Shown: positions 8,450 to 16,833 of the stretch, in pieces
Layout: each line of letters begins with the position of its first letter
Position numbering within the stretch: the first letter of the stretch is position 1
From: Crocinitomicaceae bacterium
GTDB taxonomy: Bacteria > Bacteroidota > Bacteroidia > Flavobacteriales_D > Sanyastnellaceae
Length of the DNA stretch: 54,152 nucleotides
Direction of reading: 5' to 3'
Assembly: GCA_002722795.1 (NCBI GenBank)
Contig: PBMY01000026.1
Coordinates: 1-54,152 of the forward strand
Made by a program: the position numbers and the translations under genes
Notes under the pieces: model-generated
Told to the model about the DNA's origin: nothing
The model's database searches: none
Seen by the model: the letters and a program-made list of their open reading frames with translations, nothing else

Positions 8450-9721
8450 ATGTTCCCACTAGAAAACGACGCAGTAGTACTAGGTTTATTAGCAGTTTCC
8501 CTCGCAGGGATATTCTATGCTGCTAAGCAACCATCAATGAAGAAATTCTTCACGTTTGTGCCAACACTTTTGTTGTGCTATTTCGTGCCTGCTGCTTTAA
8601 ATTCTTTGGGAATAGTTGATGGCGAAGCGTCTAGCTTGTATTTCGTTTCTTCTAGGTACTTGCTTCCTGCAAGTTTAGTTTTACTCTGTTTGAGTATTGA
8701 TCTGAAGGGGATATACAATTTAGGACCTAAAGCCATTATCATGTTTTTTGCTGCTACATTTGGTATTATTATAGGTGGACCATTAGCACTTTATATAGTT
8801 GGACAATTCAATCCTGAAGTATTTGGGGGAGATGGCCCAGAAGCAATGTGGAGAGGGCTTTCTACTGTTGCTGGAAGCTGGATTGGTGGCGGTGCAAACC
8901 AAGCTGCTTTAAAGGAGATTTCAGATACGTTAGATAAGCAATTCTCAATTATGTTGATAGTTGATGTCTTCGTTGCGAATCTGTGGATGCCATTTTTACT
9001 TTATGGCGCTGGGCACTCTAAGAAAATAGATTCTTGGTTAAAAGCAGATAGCAGTGCTGTTGATACACTTAAGAAAAAGGTAGAGGATTATCAGGATAGC
9101 ATTGCCCGCATTCCTTCTTTCACTGATTTAATGATTCTTGTGGGTATTGCATTTGGCTCAGTTGCTATAGCACATTTGATTGCTGACTTCGCAAGCATTA
9201 GTATACACGATAGCTTCCAAGCAATACTGGCTGACAACCCCAACAGCCCAGTAAAATACCTAAGCTCTCTAGAGAAAGGATTCTTCTGGATAGTTGTTGT
9301 AGCGACAGCGTTAGGTGTTGGAATGAGCTTTACTAAGGCTAAACAATACGAAGGTGCTGGAGCTAGTAAATTAGGATCAATCTTCCTTTACATACTTGTA
9401 GCAACTATTGGTATGAAGATGAATGTAAGTGAACTAATCGCAAACTGGGGAACCTATTCTTCAGCAATAATTATTGGCCTTCTATGGATGCTAGTACACA
9501 TTATAGTACTACTTGTTGTAGCGATATTAATTAAGGCTCCATTCTTCTTTGTAGCTGTAGGCTCTCAGGCTAACGTCGGAGGTGCAGCATCAGCTCCTAT
9601 TGTAGCAAGCGCCTTCTCTCCTGCTTTAGCGCCTGTTGGAATATTATTAGCTGTTCTAGGATATGCAGTTGGCACTATAGGGGCAATAATATGCATGGAG
9701 TGGATGCACGTTATATCTTAA
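8450..9721 (+). CDS. DUF819 family integral membrane protein
   Basis: Polytopic inner-membrane protein of 423 residues with about ten hydrophobic segments, matching the DUF819 (YjcL-like) family, whose substrate is unknown; a transporter fold is usually assumed. Recognisable features are the Gly-rich re-entrant-like segments STVAGSWIGGGANQAALKEI and FVAVGSQANVGGAASAPIVA, repeated in the two halves as expected for an inverted-repeat carrier. The gene starts 2 nt after the FKBP stop and its 3' end overlaps the convergent ribA gene by 11 bp. The role is not inferable from context. Confidence 0.85.
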   Translation: MFPLENDAVVLGLLAVSLAGIFYAAKQPSMKKFFTFVPTLLLCYFVPAALNSLGIVDGEASSLYFVSSRYLLPASLVLLCLSIDLKGIYNLGPKAIIMFFAATFGIIIGGPLALYIVGQFNPEVFGGDGPEAMWRGLSTVAGSWIGGGANQAALKEISDTLDKQFSIMLIVDVFVANLWMPFLLYGAGHSKKIDSWLKADSSAVDTLKKKVEDYQDSIARIPSFTDLMILVGIAFGSVAIAHLIADFASISIHDSFQAILADNPNSPVKYLSSLEKGFFWIVVVATALGVGMSFTKAKQYEGAGASKLGSIFLYILVATIGMKMNVSELIANWGTYSSAIIIGLLWMLVHIIVLLVVAILIKAPFFFVAVGSQANVGGAASAPIVASAFSPALAPVGILLAVLGYAVGTIGAIICMEWMHVIS

Positions 9722-10301
9722 AGTAGTGGCCTTTAATAAAGTGTTTAGCTTCTATGTATTCTTTATTCTCAGGAACAACACCAACTTGAAGTGGAATCCT
9801 TTCTAAGACTTCAATACTTTCTACTAAATCAAATGCCCTAACCTTGTCAGGGTTATTTGTTAAAAGCTTAATTCTTTTCACTCCGAGATACTTTAAAACC
9901 TCAACAGCTGTTTCAAAAGATCTAGCATCTTCTGGATGCCCTAGATTGACATTTGCTTCATAAGTATCCAACCCATCATCCTGTAGGTTATAGGCTTTAA
10001 GTTTTTCTATAAGACCTATCCCTCTACCCTCCTGTCTTAGATAAATCAAAATTCCACCATCTTGCTGGAGTTTCATAAGAGATGTATCTAATTGTTCACC
10101 ACAATCACATCTTGAAGAACTAAATACGTCACCTGTCATACACTCACTATGAATTCTAACCTCAACAGCATCCTTAGAGTTTGGGTCGAATTTATCAGAC
10201 ACCAGGACAATGGTTGGCATTTCGCTAACTATACTTTCAAAAGCAAGGATTTTGAACCCTCCAAACTTTGTTGGCAATCTAGACTCAACAATCGGTTTCA
10301 T
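9711..10301 (-). CDS. ribA: GTP cyclohydrolase II, standalone
   Basis: Converts GTP to 2,5-diamino-6-ribosylamino-4(3H)-pyrimidinone 5'-phosphate, the first step of the purine branch of riboflavin synthesis. The 196-residue protein contains the zinc ligands in SECMTGDVFSSSRCDCGEQ (three Cys), the GTP-binding and catalytic loop YLRQEGRGIGL, and LTNNPDKV. It is a single-domain enzyme without DHBP synthase; a ribBA-type gene whose cyclohydrolase half lacks these residues lies at 17436-18557, so this copy probably supplies the activity. The ATG at 10301 is used because TATCTTTG, a perfect -7 box, ends only 5 nt upstream, within the longer alternative frame. Confidence 0.95.
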   Translation of the reverse strand: MKPIVESRLPTKFGGFKILAFESIVSEMPTIVLVSDKFDPNSKDAVEVRIHSECMTGDVFSSSRCDCGEQLDTSLMKLQQDGGILIYLRQEGRGIGLIEKLKAYNLQDDGLDTYEANVNLGHPEDARSFETAVEVLKYLGVKRIKLLTNNPDKVRAFDLVESIEVLERIPLQVGVVPENKEYIEAKHFIKGHYFKI

Positions 10302-10306
10302 TGGGG

Positions 10307-10333
10307 CAAAGATACTGCTAAAAAAAAAACAAA
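10307..10333 (-). promoter_or_regulatory. ribA promoter overlapping an upstream terminator
   Basis: Reading the minus strand, TTTG (10333-10330), 15 nt, then TATCTTTG (10314-10307), then 5 nt, then ATG at 10301. The T-rich tract of the terminator for the gene upstream forms the spacer. A transcript would start within a few nt of the ATG. Confidence 0.6.
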
Positions 10334-10364
10334 AAAGCGCCAACTCAAATTGAATCGGCGCTTT
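10321..10364 (-). terminator. Rho-independent terminator after the giant repeat protein gene
   Basis: On the minus strand an 8-bp stem (AAAGCGCC / GGCGCTTT; arms 10357-10364 and 10334-10341) is followed by a long T tract (10321-10336) interrupted by one G. It lies 20 nt past the stop codon at 10384. Confidence 0.85.
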
Positions 10365-10383
10365 CCTAGTAATAAATAATCAA

Positions 10384-13300
10384 TTATAAATTCTCACATG
10401 CTTGTCCGTAAGCAACAAGGAATTCTAATAGGTCGGCAGAACCAATCTCGCCATCACCATTAGCATCAAATGGACAATCGCTCTCTCCAGTACACTCTTC
10501 ATAGACACATGAACCATCATCACTATTTGCATGGACGATAAAGTTAATAGCTACAGAATCTGTACAACCTAAGAAGATACAAGACCCATCATCAGATGTG
10601 TTTATAGCATCGTAGTTAGTAGCTCCTTGGTAAGTGCATCCTGTAGCTTCACAAGATCCATCATCATCAGTTGCCTCTATATTATAGTTATCTGCTGCCG
10701 GGTTAGTACAACCTAGAACTATACAAGAGCCGTCGTCTAAGTTTGCACCCTCGTCATAGTTTTCAGCGTTTGGATTAGTACATCCTAAGTATTGACAAGA
10801 ACCATCCTCATCAGTAGCATCTTCATTATAGTTATCTGCTTCAGCATCTGTACAACCTAGAATCTCTAACTCGTCACATACACCATCACCATCAGAATCA
10901 TTCAAACAGTTTCCATTACAGTCATAGTACATATCAGGATACACACAAGAACCGTCATCTAGAGTTGCTGACGAGTCGTAGTTACAAGCTGCAGAATCTG
11001 TACATCCAGAACAAGAGCTGTTATCACCTCCACAAACGCCACATAGGTCATTTTGTAGACAAGAATCATTGTCATCTGTAGCATTAGAATCATAGTTACA
11101 AGCAGATGCGTCAGTACAACCCTCAATCTCTAACTCATCACACACACCATCAGCATCAATATCATTAATACATCCATCACAGTTGTAGAATTCCTCTGGG
11201 TAAACACATCCGTTATCGATCACAGCATCTGGATCATAGTTACATGCTGTATCATCAGTACAACCTAAACCTGGTGCTGGGAATGTGATAGACATTCCCT
11301 CAGCATAGTAAGAAACTTGATCAGCATCTCTGAACTGAATATTAATAAGAGCAGTAACAATACCTGATGTTGTGAATTGTCCTAAGAGAACCTTACCATC
11401 TACAGGAATACCTTGATCATTAGCACCAGGCACAACAAACACAGAACCACCTACAAATGTGTTAACAATAAAGTCATCACCTGAGTTGAAGTCATCTAAT
11501 GAAGTAAGTTCTGAATCAAATGCACTATTTAAGCCATCATCATCACCAGGTTCTGCACCAATAGTAAACCAACTGTCATACTCTAATTCAGGGAAAACAG
11601 CAAAGAACATTGGATTTATAGATCCACCGAAATCTGCACCAACTTCATAGTTAAAGAAGCCATCATCAGCAGTTGACAGAATTTCCCAAGGAGCAATATC
11701 TGTACCATACATTGCTGTTACCTCAACATCGTTGTTGGGGAAGTTGACATAAAGTCTGTAAGTAGACTGACCTGTACCCATTGCATTTTCTGCAACCTCC
11801 TCATAAGAAAGTCCCAAGACCATACCTTCAAGATATGTACATGAGAAATCATCCTCAGTAGCATCTGAATTATAGTTATCCGCTCCGGGGCTTGTACAAC
11901 CTAGAACCTCTAATTCATCACAAACTCCATCTACATCAGCGTCGTTAATACAACCATTACAGTTATAGAATTCTTCTGGATACTCACATGTTCCGTTATC
12001 TACTACAGCATCAGAGTTGTAGTTACATGCAGCCTCATCAGTACAACCTTGACATGTTGAGTTATCTCCTCCACACTCGCCACAGAGGTCATTTTGTAGA
12101 CATGAGCCATCATCTACAACAGCATCAGAATCATAGTTACAAGCTGTAGCGTCAGTACATCCTTGACATGTAGAGTTATCTCCTCCACAATCACCACAAA
12201 GGTCATTCTGTAGACATGAGCCATCATCTATAACAGCATCAGCATCGTAGTTACAAGCTGTAGCGTCAGTACATCCTTGACATGTAGAGTTATCTCCTCC
12301 ACAATCACCACATAGATCGTTCTCTAAACATGAACCATCGTCAAGTTCAGCAGCAGGATCGTAGTTACAAGCGTCAATATCAGTACAACCAGTTGTTGCC
12401 TGTGGGAATGTAATCGTCAATCCTTCAGCATAAAGTGACTCCTGGGCAGCATTTCTGTATTGAACATTTACTAATGCAGTTACTAGACCTGAAGTTGTGA
12501 ATTGACCCAATAATACTTTTCCATTAATTGGCACACCTTGATCGTTTGCTCCGGGAACAACGAAAATCGAACCGCCCACAAATGTGTTTACAATAAAATC
12601 ACCTCCTGAATTAAAATCATCTAGTGACGAAAGTTCTGAATCAAATGCGCTATTTAAGCCATCTTCATCACCAGGACCTGCCCCGATAGTAAACCAACTA
12701 TCATATTCAAGTTCTGGAAATACCGGGAAGAACATTGGGTTAATTGAGCCTCCAAAATCTGCTCCTACAGTTTGATTATAGAATCCATTAGCAGATGTTG
12801 AACTCATCTCCCATGGAGTAGTATCAGTACCGTACACAGCAGTCACCTCAACATCATTAGTTGCGAAGTCTACGTAAAGTCTGTAGGTATGTTGTCCGTC
12901 ACCCATTGGGTTGGAAGCCACTAACTCGTAAGACAGACCAAGTACGAGATCATCACCCCCACCGCCAGTAGATTGACAAGACCCGTCATCGTAATCAGCA
13001 TTAGGATTGTAGTTTAATGCACCTGCATTTGTACAACCTCCAGTACCAACTATAATAGTACCAACCATACCATTTGCTGCATGGCTGCCAATTGAACAAT
13101 CATAGTTGTATACACCAGGTATGTTGAATGTGTATGTACCAATACAAACTCCATCTCCACCTCCACTAACTGCATTAAGGAAAAATGCTTCAGGATTACC
13201 AAAAGATTCTCCAGTCAATGTATTGATATCACCATTAACATTGTGAAATCCACCTGTATTTGACCAAGCAACTGTAGATCCTACAGATACTGACACTGAG

Positions 13301-14037
13301 TTTGGAGAATAAGCGTAGTTAGAAGCAAGAACAACTTGATCTGCACCTGAACATTCGTCGTCGTACTCACATGTACCATTATCCTCTGTTGCAATTGGAT
13401 CATAATTATTAGCGTTGGGGTCTGTACAGCCAGGCACTACTGCCCCTCCTGGAAAGGTAATGCAATATCCCTCGTCGTTAAATGTGTTCGCATCAGCATC
13501 GTCCCATTGGAAGTTTAGGCAAAGAGAAACTTCACCATCTGTAGTAAACTGACCTATTAACACTTTAAGGTCATCCCCTGCTTCTGCGTCTACTGAAAGA
13601 TCTGGGATTAAAAAAATCGAACCTCCAATAAAGGTGTCAATTGTAAATCCATTACCCGCTTCAAATGCAGTGAAGTATTCATCCATACCAACTTGTTGTA
13701 TATCACTTGACCCATTTGAATTCTCAGATCCAATTGTAAACCAACTATCAAAAGCAAGATCGGGGAAGAACGGTAAGAACGCTGGGTTTATACCTGTAGC
13801 AAGTGCTGAACCTACTCCACTTTGGAAGAATTGTGTTGAACAAGTAACATTGATTGGTGCAGTTTCTAATGCGTAAATCGCAACAAGTTCATCTGTTGGG
13901 TTATCAAATGTGGCATATACGCGATAAACATTTCCGTATTCGGATTCTGTTACTAACTCACTTTCTAAACCAACAAAATTTGCAGACGCAATACCTGAGG
14001 TAAGCATAGCAATTAAAAAGAGTAAAAACTGCTTCAT
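10384..14037 (-). CDS. Giant acidic secreted repeat protein with cupredoxin domain
   Basis: Predicted exported protein of 1217 residues, Asp/Cys-rich and Lys-poor, of unknown role. Signal peptide 1-19 (LTSGIASA). Three copies of a domain of about 180 residues (roughly 20-196, 361-544 and 737-919) share YDSWFTIG, VNTFVGGSIFVVP and VLLGQFTTSG; I do not recognise it. A plastocyanin-like cupredoxin domain (about 240-335) has candidate type 1 copper ligands His265, Cys314, His319 and Met324 (the YDCSIGSHAANGMVG segment). Fifteen 'GCTDxxAxNYxxxAxxDDGSC' repeats and three DxDxDGVCDELE loops fill the rest. It ends in a dockerin/EF-like loop (DANGDGEIGSADLLEFLVAYG) without a recognisable T9SS domain. 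The ATG at 14037 gives a clean signal peptide. Confidence 0.82.
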   Translation of the reverse strand: MKQFLLFLIAMLTSGIASANFVGLESELVTESEYGNVYRVYATFDNPTDELVAIYALETAPINVTCSTQFFQSGVGSALATGINPAFLPFFPDLAFDSWFTIGSENSNGSSDIQQVGMDEYFTAFEAGNGFTIDTFIGGSIFLIPDLSVDAEAGDDLKVLIGQFTTDGEVSLCLNFQWDDADANTFNDEGYCITFPGGAVVPGCTDPNANNYDPIATEDNGTCEYDDECSGADQVVLASNYAYSPNSVSVSVGSTVAWSNTGGFHNVNGDINTLTGESFGNPEAFFLNAVSGGGDGVCIGTYTFNIPGVYNYDCSIGSHAANGMVGTIIVGTGGCTNAGALNYNPNADYDDGSCQSTGGGGDDLVLGLSYELVASNPMGDGQHTYRLYVDFATNDVEVTAVYGTDTTPWEMSSTSANGFYNQTVGADFGGSINPMFFPVFPELEYDSWFTIGAGPGDEDGLNSAFDSELSSLDDFNSGGDFIVNTFVGGSIFVVPGANDQGVPINGKVLLGQFTTSGLVTALVNVQYRNAAQESLYAEGLTITFPQATTGCTDIDACNYDPAAELDDGSCLENDLCGDCGGDNSTCQGCTDATACNYDADAVIDDGSCLQNDLCGDCGGDNSTCQGCTDATACNYDSDAVVDDGSCLQNDLCGECGGDNSTCQGCTDEAACNYNSDAVVDNGTCEYPEEFYNCNGCINDADVDGVCDELEVLGCTSPGADNYNSDATEDDFSCTYLEGMVLGLSYEEVAENAMGTGQSTYRLYVNFPNNDVEVTAMYGTDIAPWEILSTADDGFFNYEVGADFGGSINPMFFAVFPELEYDSWFTIGAEPGDDDGLNSAFDSELTSLDDFNSGDDFIVNTFVGGSVFVVPGANDQGIPVDGKVLLGQFTTSGIVTALINIQFRDADQVSYYAEGMSITFPAPGLGCTDDTACNYDPDAVIDNGCVYPEEFYNCDGCINDIDADGVCDELEIEGCTDASACNYDSNATDDNDSCLQNDLCGVCGGDNSSCSGCTDSAACNYDSSATLDDGSCVYPDMYYDCNGNCLNDSDGDGVCDELEILGCTDAEADNYNEDATDEDGSCQYLGCTNPNAENYDEGANLDDGSCIVLGCTNPAADNYNIEATDDDGSCEATGCTYQGATNYDAINTSDDGSCIFLGCTDSVAINFIVHANSDDGSCVYEECTGESDCPFDANGDGEIGSADLLEFLVAYGQACENL
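11280..12955 (-). repeat. Long internal direct duplication (about 550 bp, copies about 1125 bp apart)
   Basis: The segments around 11280-11825 and 12405-12955 encode nearly the same domain, with long runs of matching protein (for example FGGSINPMFF, ELEYDSWFTIG, NSAFDSELSSLDDFNSG). The shift between equivalent positions is 1125 bp. A third, diverged copy lies at about 13448-13980. Repeat copies are in frame. Confidence 0.8.
12034..12390 (-). repeat. 114-bp tandem coding repeats (three units)
   Basis: Three consecutive 38-codon units encode GCTDATACNYDADAVIDDGS-type modules followed by CLQNDLCGDCGGDNSTCQ. Equivalent bases fall near 12046, 12160 and 12274, that is every 114 bp, and parts of neighbouring units are identical over tens of bases. 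The array is in frame and can expand or contract without a frameshift. Confidence 0.85.
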
Positions 14038-14112
14038 TTTAAAAATTTTAAATTTCGATTCATATAAAAGACGCATATTGACACAAGTGGTTGCGCGATC
14101 TAAGTTTATTAT

Positions 14113-15186
14113 TTACAATTTGTTGCGGTTAATACAATTTAGATCTTCAAACGCCTGTTTCAATCTAGCCACCAAAGCGGCCTCTCCTTGTCTTAACCAA
14201 ATACGAGGATCATAGAATTTTTTATTTGGATTTTCATCACCTTCTGGATTTCCAATCTGAGATTTTAGGTATGCTGACTTTTCAGTAACATAGTCTCTAA
14301 CCCCTGACAAAAATGCCCATTGCATATCTGTATCGATATTCATTTTAATTACACCATAGCCGATAGCCTCTCTTATTTCTTCTAAAGAAGAACCGCTGCC
14401 TCCATGGAATACAAAATCAACTGGCTTATCACCTAAACCATTTTGCTTAGAAATATGTTTCTGACATTTGTCTAAAATAATTGGGCGTAGCTCGACATTA
14501 CCGGGCTTATACACTCCATGAACATTTCCAAAAGCAGCTGCAACAGTAAATTGATCACTTATTTGGCTTAATTCATCAAATGCGTACTTTACCTCCTTTG
14601 GCTGAGTATACAATCTAGAACTATCAATGTCTGTATTATCCACTCCGTCTTCTTCACCTCCAGTAACACCAAGTTCAATTTCCAAATACATACCCATGGG
14701 TGCAAGGCGCTTTAAATACTCCTTACACATTGCAACATTATCCTCGACTGACTCCTCACTTAAATCAATCATGTGAGAACTAAAAAGAGGTTTTCCTGTT
14801 GTATAAAAATGTTCTTCACTTGCTGAAACCAAACCATCAACCCATGGTAAAATCTTTCTAGCACAGTGGTCAGTATGAAGAATAACCGGAACGCCATAAG
14901 CTTTTGCGAGAGTGTTCACGTGGTGTGCTCCGGCAACAGATCCCAATATAGCATGCTCTTGGTTATCTAACTTTAATCCTTTACCAGCATTAAAAGCAGC
15001 ACCTCCATTTGAGAATTGTATGATAACAGGAGATTTCACATCTCTAGCAGTTTCTAAAACTGCATTAATTGAACATGAACCAATAACATTTACTGCTGGA
15101 AGGGCATAACCTTTATCCTTAGCATCATCTAGCACGGCTTTTACTTCTTCACCGAATAAAACGCCTGAACGAAAACGACTTGACAT
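14113..15186 (-). CDS. fbaA: Class II fructose-bisphosphate aldolase
   Basis: Zinc-dependent aldolase of glycolysis and gluconeogenesis, cleaving fructose 1,6-bisphosphate to dihydroxyacetone phosphate and glyceraldehyde 3-phosphate. The 357-residue length fits the long class IIA form. Visible motifs: VILHTDHCA (zinc/catalytic region), YLEIELGVTGGEEDGVDN, FGNVHGVYKPGN, FVFHGGSGSS and GVIKMNIDTDMQWAF. The ATG at 15186 gives the usual N-terminus. A minus-strand TATTTTAG lies upstream within an inverted repeat (15189-15216), a possible control site. No terminator is obvious before the next gene on the same strand, 76 bp downstream. Confidence 0.96.
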   Translation of the reverse strand: MSSRFRSGVLFGEEVKAVLDDAKDKGYALPAVNVIGSCSINAVLETARDVKSPVIIQFSNGGAAFNAGKGLKLDNQEHAILGSVAGAHHVNTLAKAYGVPVILHTDHCARKILPWVDGLVSASEEHFYTTGKPLFSSHMIDLSEESVEDNVAMCKEYLKRLAPMGMYLEIELGVTGGEEDGVDNTDIDSSRLYTQPKEVKYAFDELSQISDQFTVAAAFGNVHGVYKPGNVELRPIILDKCQKHISKQNGLGDKPVDFVFHGGSGSSLEEIREAIGYGVIKMNIDTDMQWAFLSGVRDYVTEKSAYLKSQIGNPEGDENPNKKFYDPRIWLRQGEAALVARLKQAFEDLNCINRNKL

Positions 15187-15188
15187 AG

Positions 15189-15216
15189 TAGTATTTAAAT
15201 TTTGCCTAAAATACTA
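15189..15216. promoter_or_regulatory. Inverted repeat over the fbaA promoter
   Basis: TAGTATTT (15189-15196) and AAATACTA (15209-15216) are perfect complements separated by 12 nt. On the minus strand the distal arm overlaps a TATTTTAG -7-like box. It could be an operator or an mRNA 5' hairpin. Confidence 0.4.
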
Positions 15217-15276
15217 TCTCAACAAGGTGATGGGAAACTTATTTATCGAAGGTTTTACAACACTTATACAATTGTT

Positions 15277-16314
15277 TCAATTTTTGTACAGATTCAATCT
15301 CTTGTGCATGATGAAAAAGAAAAGAGGCGGCACAAGAGAAAGTAAAATCATACCAGGATATCCAGTTGGCAATTGAGGTGAATTCTCTGGTGATTCAAGA
15401 ATCTGATATGGCTTTGAAGGAGTTTCATGATGATCTGAATGTCTTGTTAGTTCAAACAATACCGCTCTTCCAACTTGGTTATCAGCATTCCAACTATGAC
15501 TTGGGTTTACCTTTTCATATCTGAATTCATTGATTTTATCCCTAGTCAATCCATAATGTTCTATGTAATTAATCGCTTCTAAAATGAAGACGCTAATAAA
15601 TGAAGCAACAACAAAACAACATAGAACTAAAGTCCCCAAGAAAAAATAAACTAATGCTATCAACACAATTTGAATCAACTGCCAAACTAAAACTTCATTT
15701 TTCAGACTAATAGCACTACCACCATTTCTTGTGAGTCGTTTATGCTCAATCTTCCAAGCACCTATCCAACCAAAAATAATTGATCTCAATACAAATGAAT
15801 ATAACCATTCCCCCCTCCTAGCAGTCGCCGGATCTTCATGTGTTCCTACATTTTTATGATGACCGTAATTATGCTCTTCAAAAAAGTGTACATATAAAAC
15901 AGAAGTCAATAGAAGTTTGGACAAAAGCTTATTTAGCGGAGTTGTTCTATGTCCAATTTCATGAGCACTGTTAATGGCAAGTACACTTCCCATAGCACCC
16001 AAAGAAAAAGTTTTAGCAAACAACTCAACACCCGTCATTTCTTGTGACGCAATCCCTACTAAAAACCAAATCACAAATCCAAGCTGAACTGGAACAGTAC
16101 CATAAAGAGCAATGTTGTAAAACTTTGAAGACAAGGCATCATCAGCCTCTACTTTTGTGAGATTAAACGAATCAACCTTTAAAAGGTGATCTATTATTGG
16201 AAGGATAATAAAAGCGTAAATAACCGTAGCCCAAGACCAAATACCATCATACATAAACGCCACCACAGTGACAAGTGGTATAGTGTAAACTAGAAGGTAT
16301 TTTATCTTATTCAT
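15277..16314 (-). CDS. alkB: AlkB-type membrane alkane/fatty-acyl hydroxylase
   Basis: Integral-membrane non-haem diiron monooxygenase of 345 residues with about six transmembrane segments. The full histidine set of alkane 1-monooxygenases is present: HEIGH (Hist-1), EEHNYGHHKNVGTHEDPATA (Hist-2), the family signature NYIEHYGL, and TRHSDHHETPSKPYQ (Hist-3, equivalent to LQRHSDHHA in AlkB). Expected reaction: terminal hydroxylation of medium-chain alkanes or alkyl chains, needing rubredoxin or ferredoxin, which I do not see nearby. It directly abuts the lipoprotein gene (no gap) that overlaps def, so the three are probably one transcript. The true substrate is uncertain; Bacteroidota homologues may act on fatty acyl or other hydrophobic compounds. 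Confidence 0.9.
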   Translation of the reverse strand: MNKIKYLLVYTIPLVTVVAFMYDGIWSWATVIYAFIILPIIDHLLKVDSFNLTKVEADDALSSKFYNIALYGTVPVQLGFVIWFLVGIASQEMTGVELFAKTFSLGAMGSVLAINSAHEIGHRTTPLNKLLSKLLLTSVLYVHFFEEHNYGHHKNVGTHEDPATARRGEWLYSFVLRSIIFGWIGAWKIEHKRLTRNGGSAISLKNEVLVWQLIQIVLIALVYFFLGTLVLCCFVVASFISVFILEAINYIEHYGLTRDKINEFRYEKVNPSHSWNADNQVGRAVLFELTRHSDHHETPSKPYQILESPENSPQLPTGYPGMILLSLVPPLFFFIMHKRLNLYKN

Positions 16315-16833
16315 CTATTCAGTGTGCTTCAAACGCATTATTAACTCATCCGTTGTTTCTCTCAAATGTCTTAATGATACCCTTGCGACATTTGCTTCGT
16401 GTGATGATGGATACGATTCAATAATTTGAAGGTACAATTTTTCAGCTGAATCTCTATCATTCAACTCAGTCTCATAGAGAAAGGCTGCAATAAATGCACA
16501 AGTAATCTTATTGTGATACTGAGGATATCCGTCATGTATAGCTTTAAATTGAGTTATTGAATCTCGGATTTTCCCATCACCCCTCAACAAATCTGCTCTT
16601 CGCATTAAAAATTCCGGAGTTAGCGAATCTGACGCACATGAATTGGCAAAATTCGCATATGAAATTAGCATGTCTTGTAATAGGTCTTGTGAGAAGTTTG
16701 ATTCAGAAAAGGCCACCTCTTTTTCCAAAATCAATTTAGAATGTTCGGAACAGCTAAGACTCTTAACATCATTTTCCTGATTTGAACAAGCGACAAGTGT
16801 TGATGTTATTATTAATAGGCCAAACAATCTCAT
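16315..16833 (-). CDS. TPR-like lipoprotein
   Basis: Predicted lipoprotein of 172 residues. The N-terminus MRLFGLLIITSTLVACSNQ carries a lipobox (LVAC) with Cys16. The remainder is helical, with tetratricopeptide-like pairs (SITQFKAIHDGYPQYHNK, CAFIAAFLYETELNDRDSAE, KLYLQIIESYPSSHEANVA), suggesting a protein-interaction scaffold. It overlaps the def stop codon by 4 bp and its own stop abuts the alkB start, so it is translationally linked to both. No specific function can be assigned; similar short TPR lipoproteins are common in Bacteroidota. Confidence 0.75.
   Translation of the reverse strand: MRLFGLLIITSTLVACSNQENDVKSLSCSEHSKLILEKEVAFSESNFSQDLLQDMLISYANFANSCASDSLTPEFLMRRADLLRGDGKIRDSITQFKAIHDGYPQYHNKITCAFIAAFLYETELNDRDSAEKLYLQIIESYPSSHEANVARVSLRHLRETTDELIMRLKHTE

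Noticed and set aside
12034-12390. Regularly spaced repeats resembling a CRISPR array
   Set aside because: The 114-bp period is an exact multiple of three, the units are contiguous coding modules without unique spacers, and no cas gene is present.
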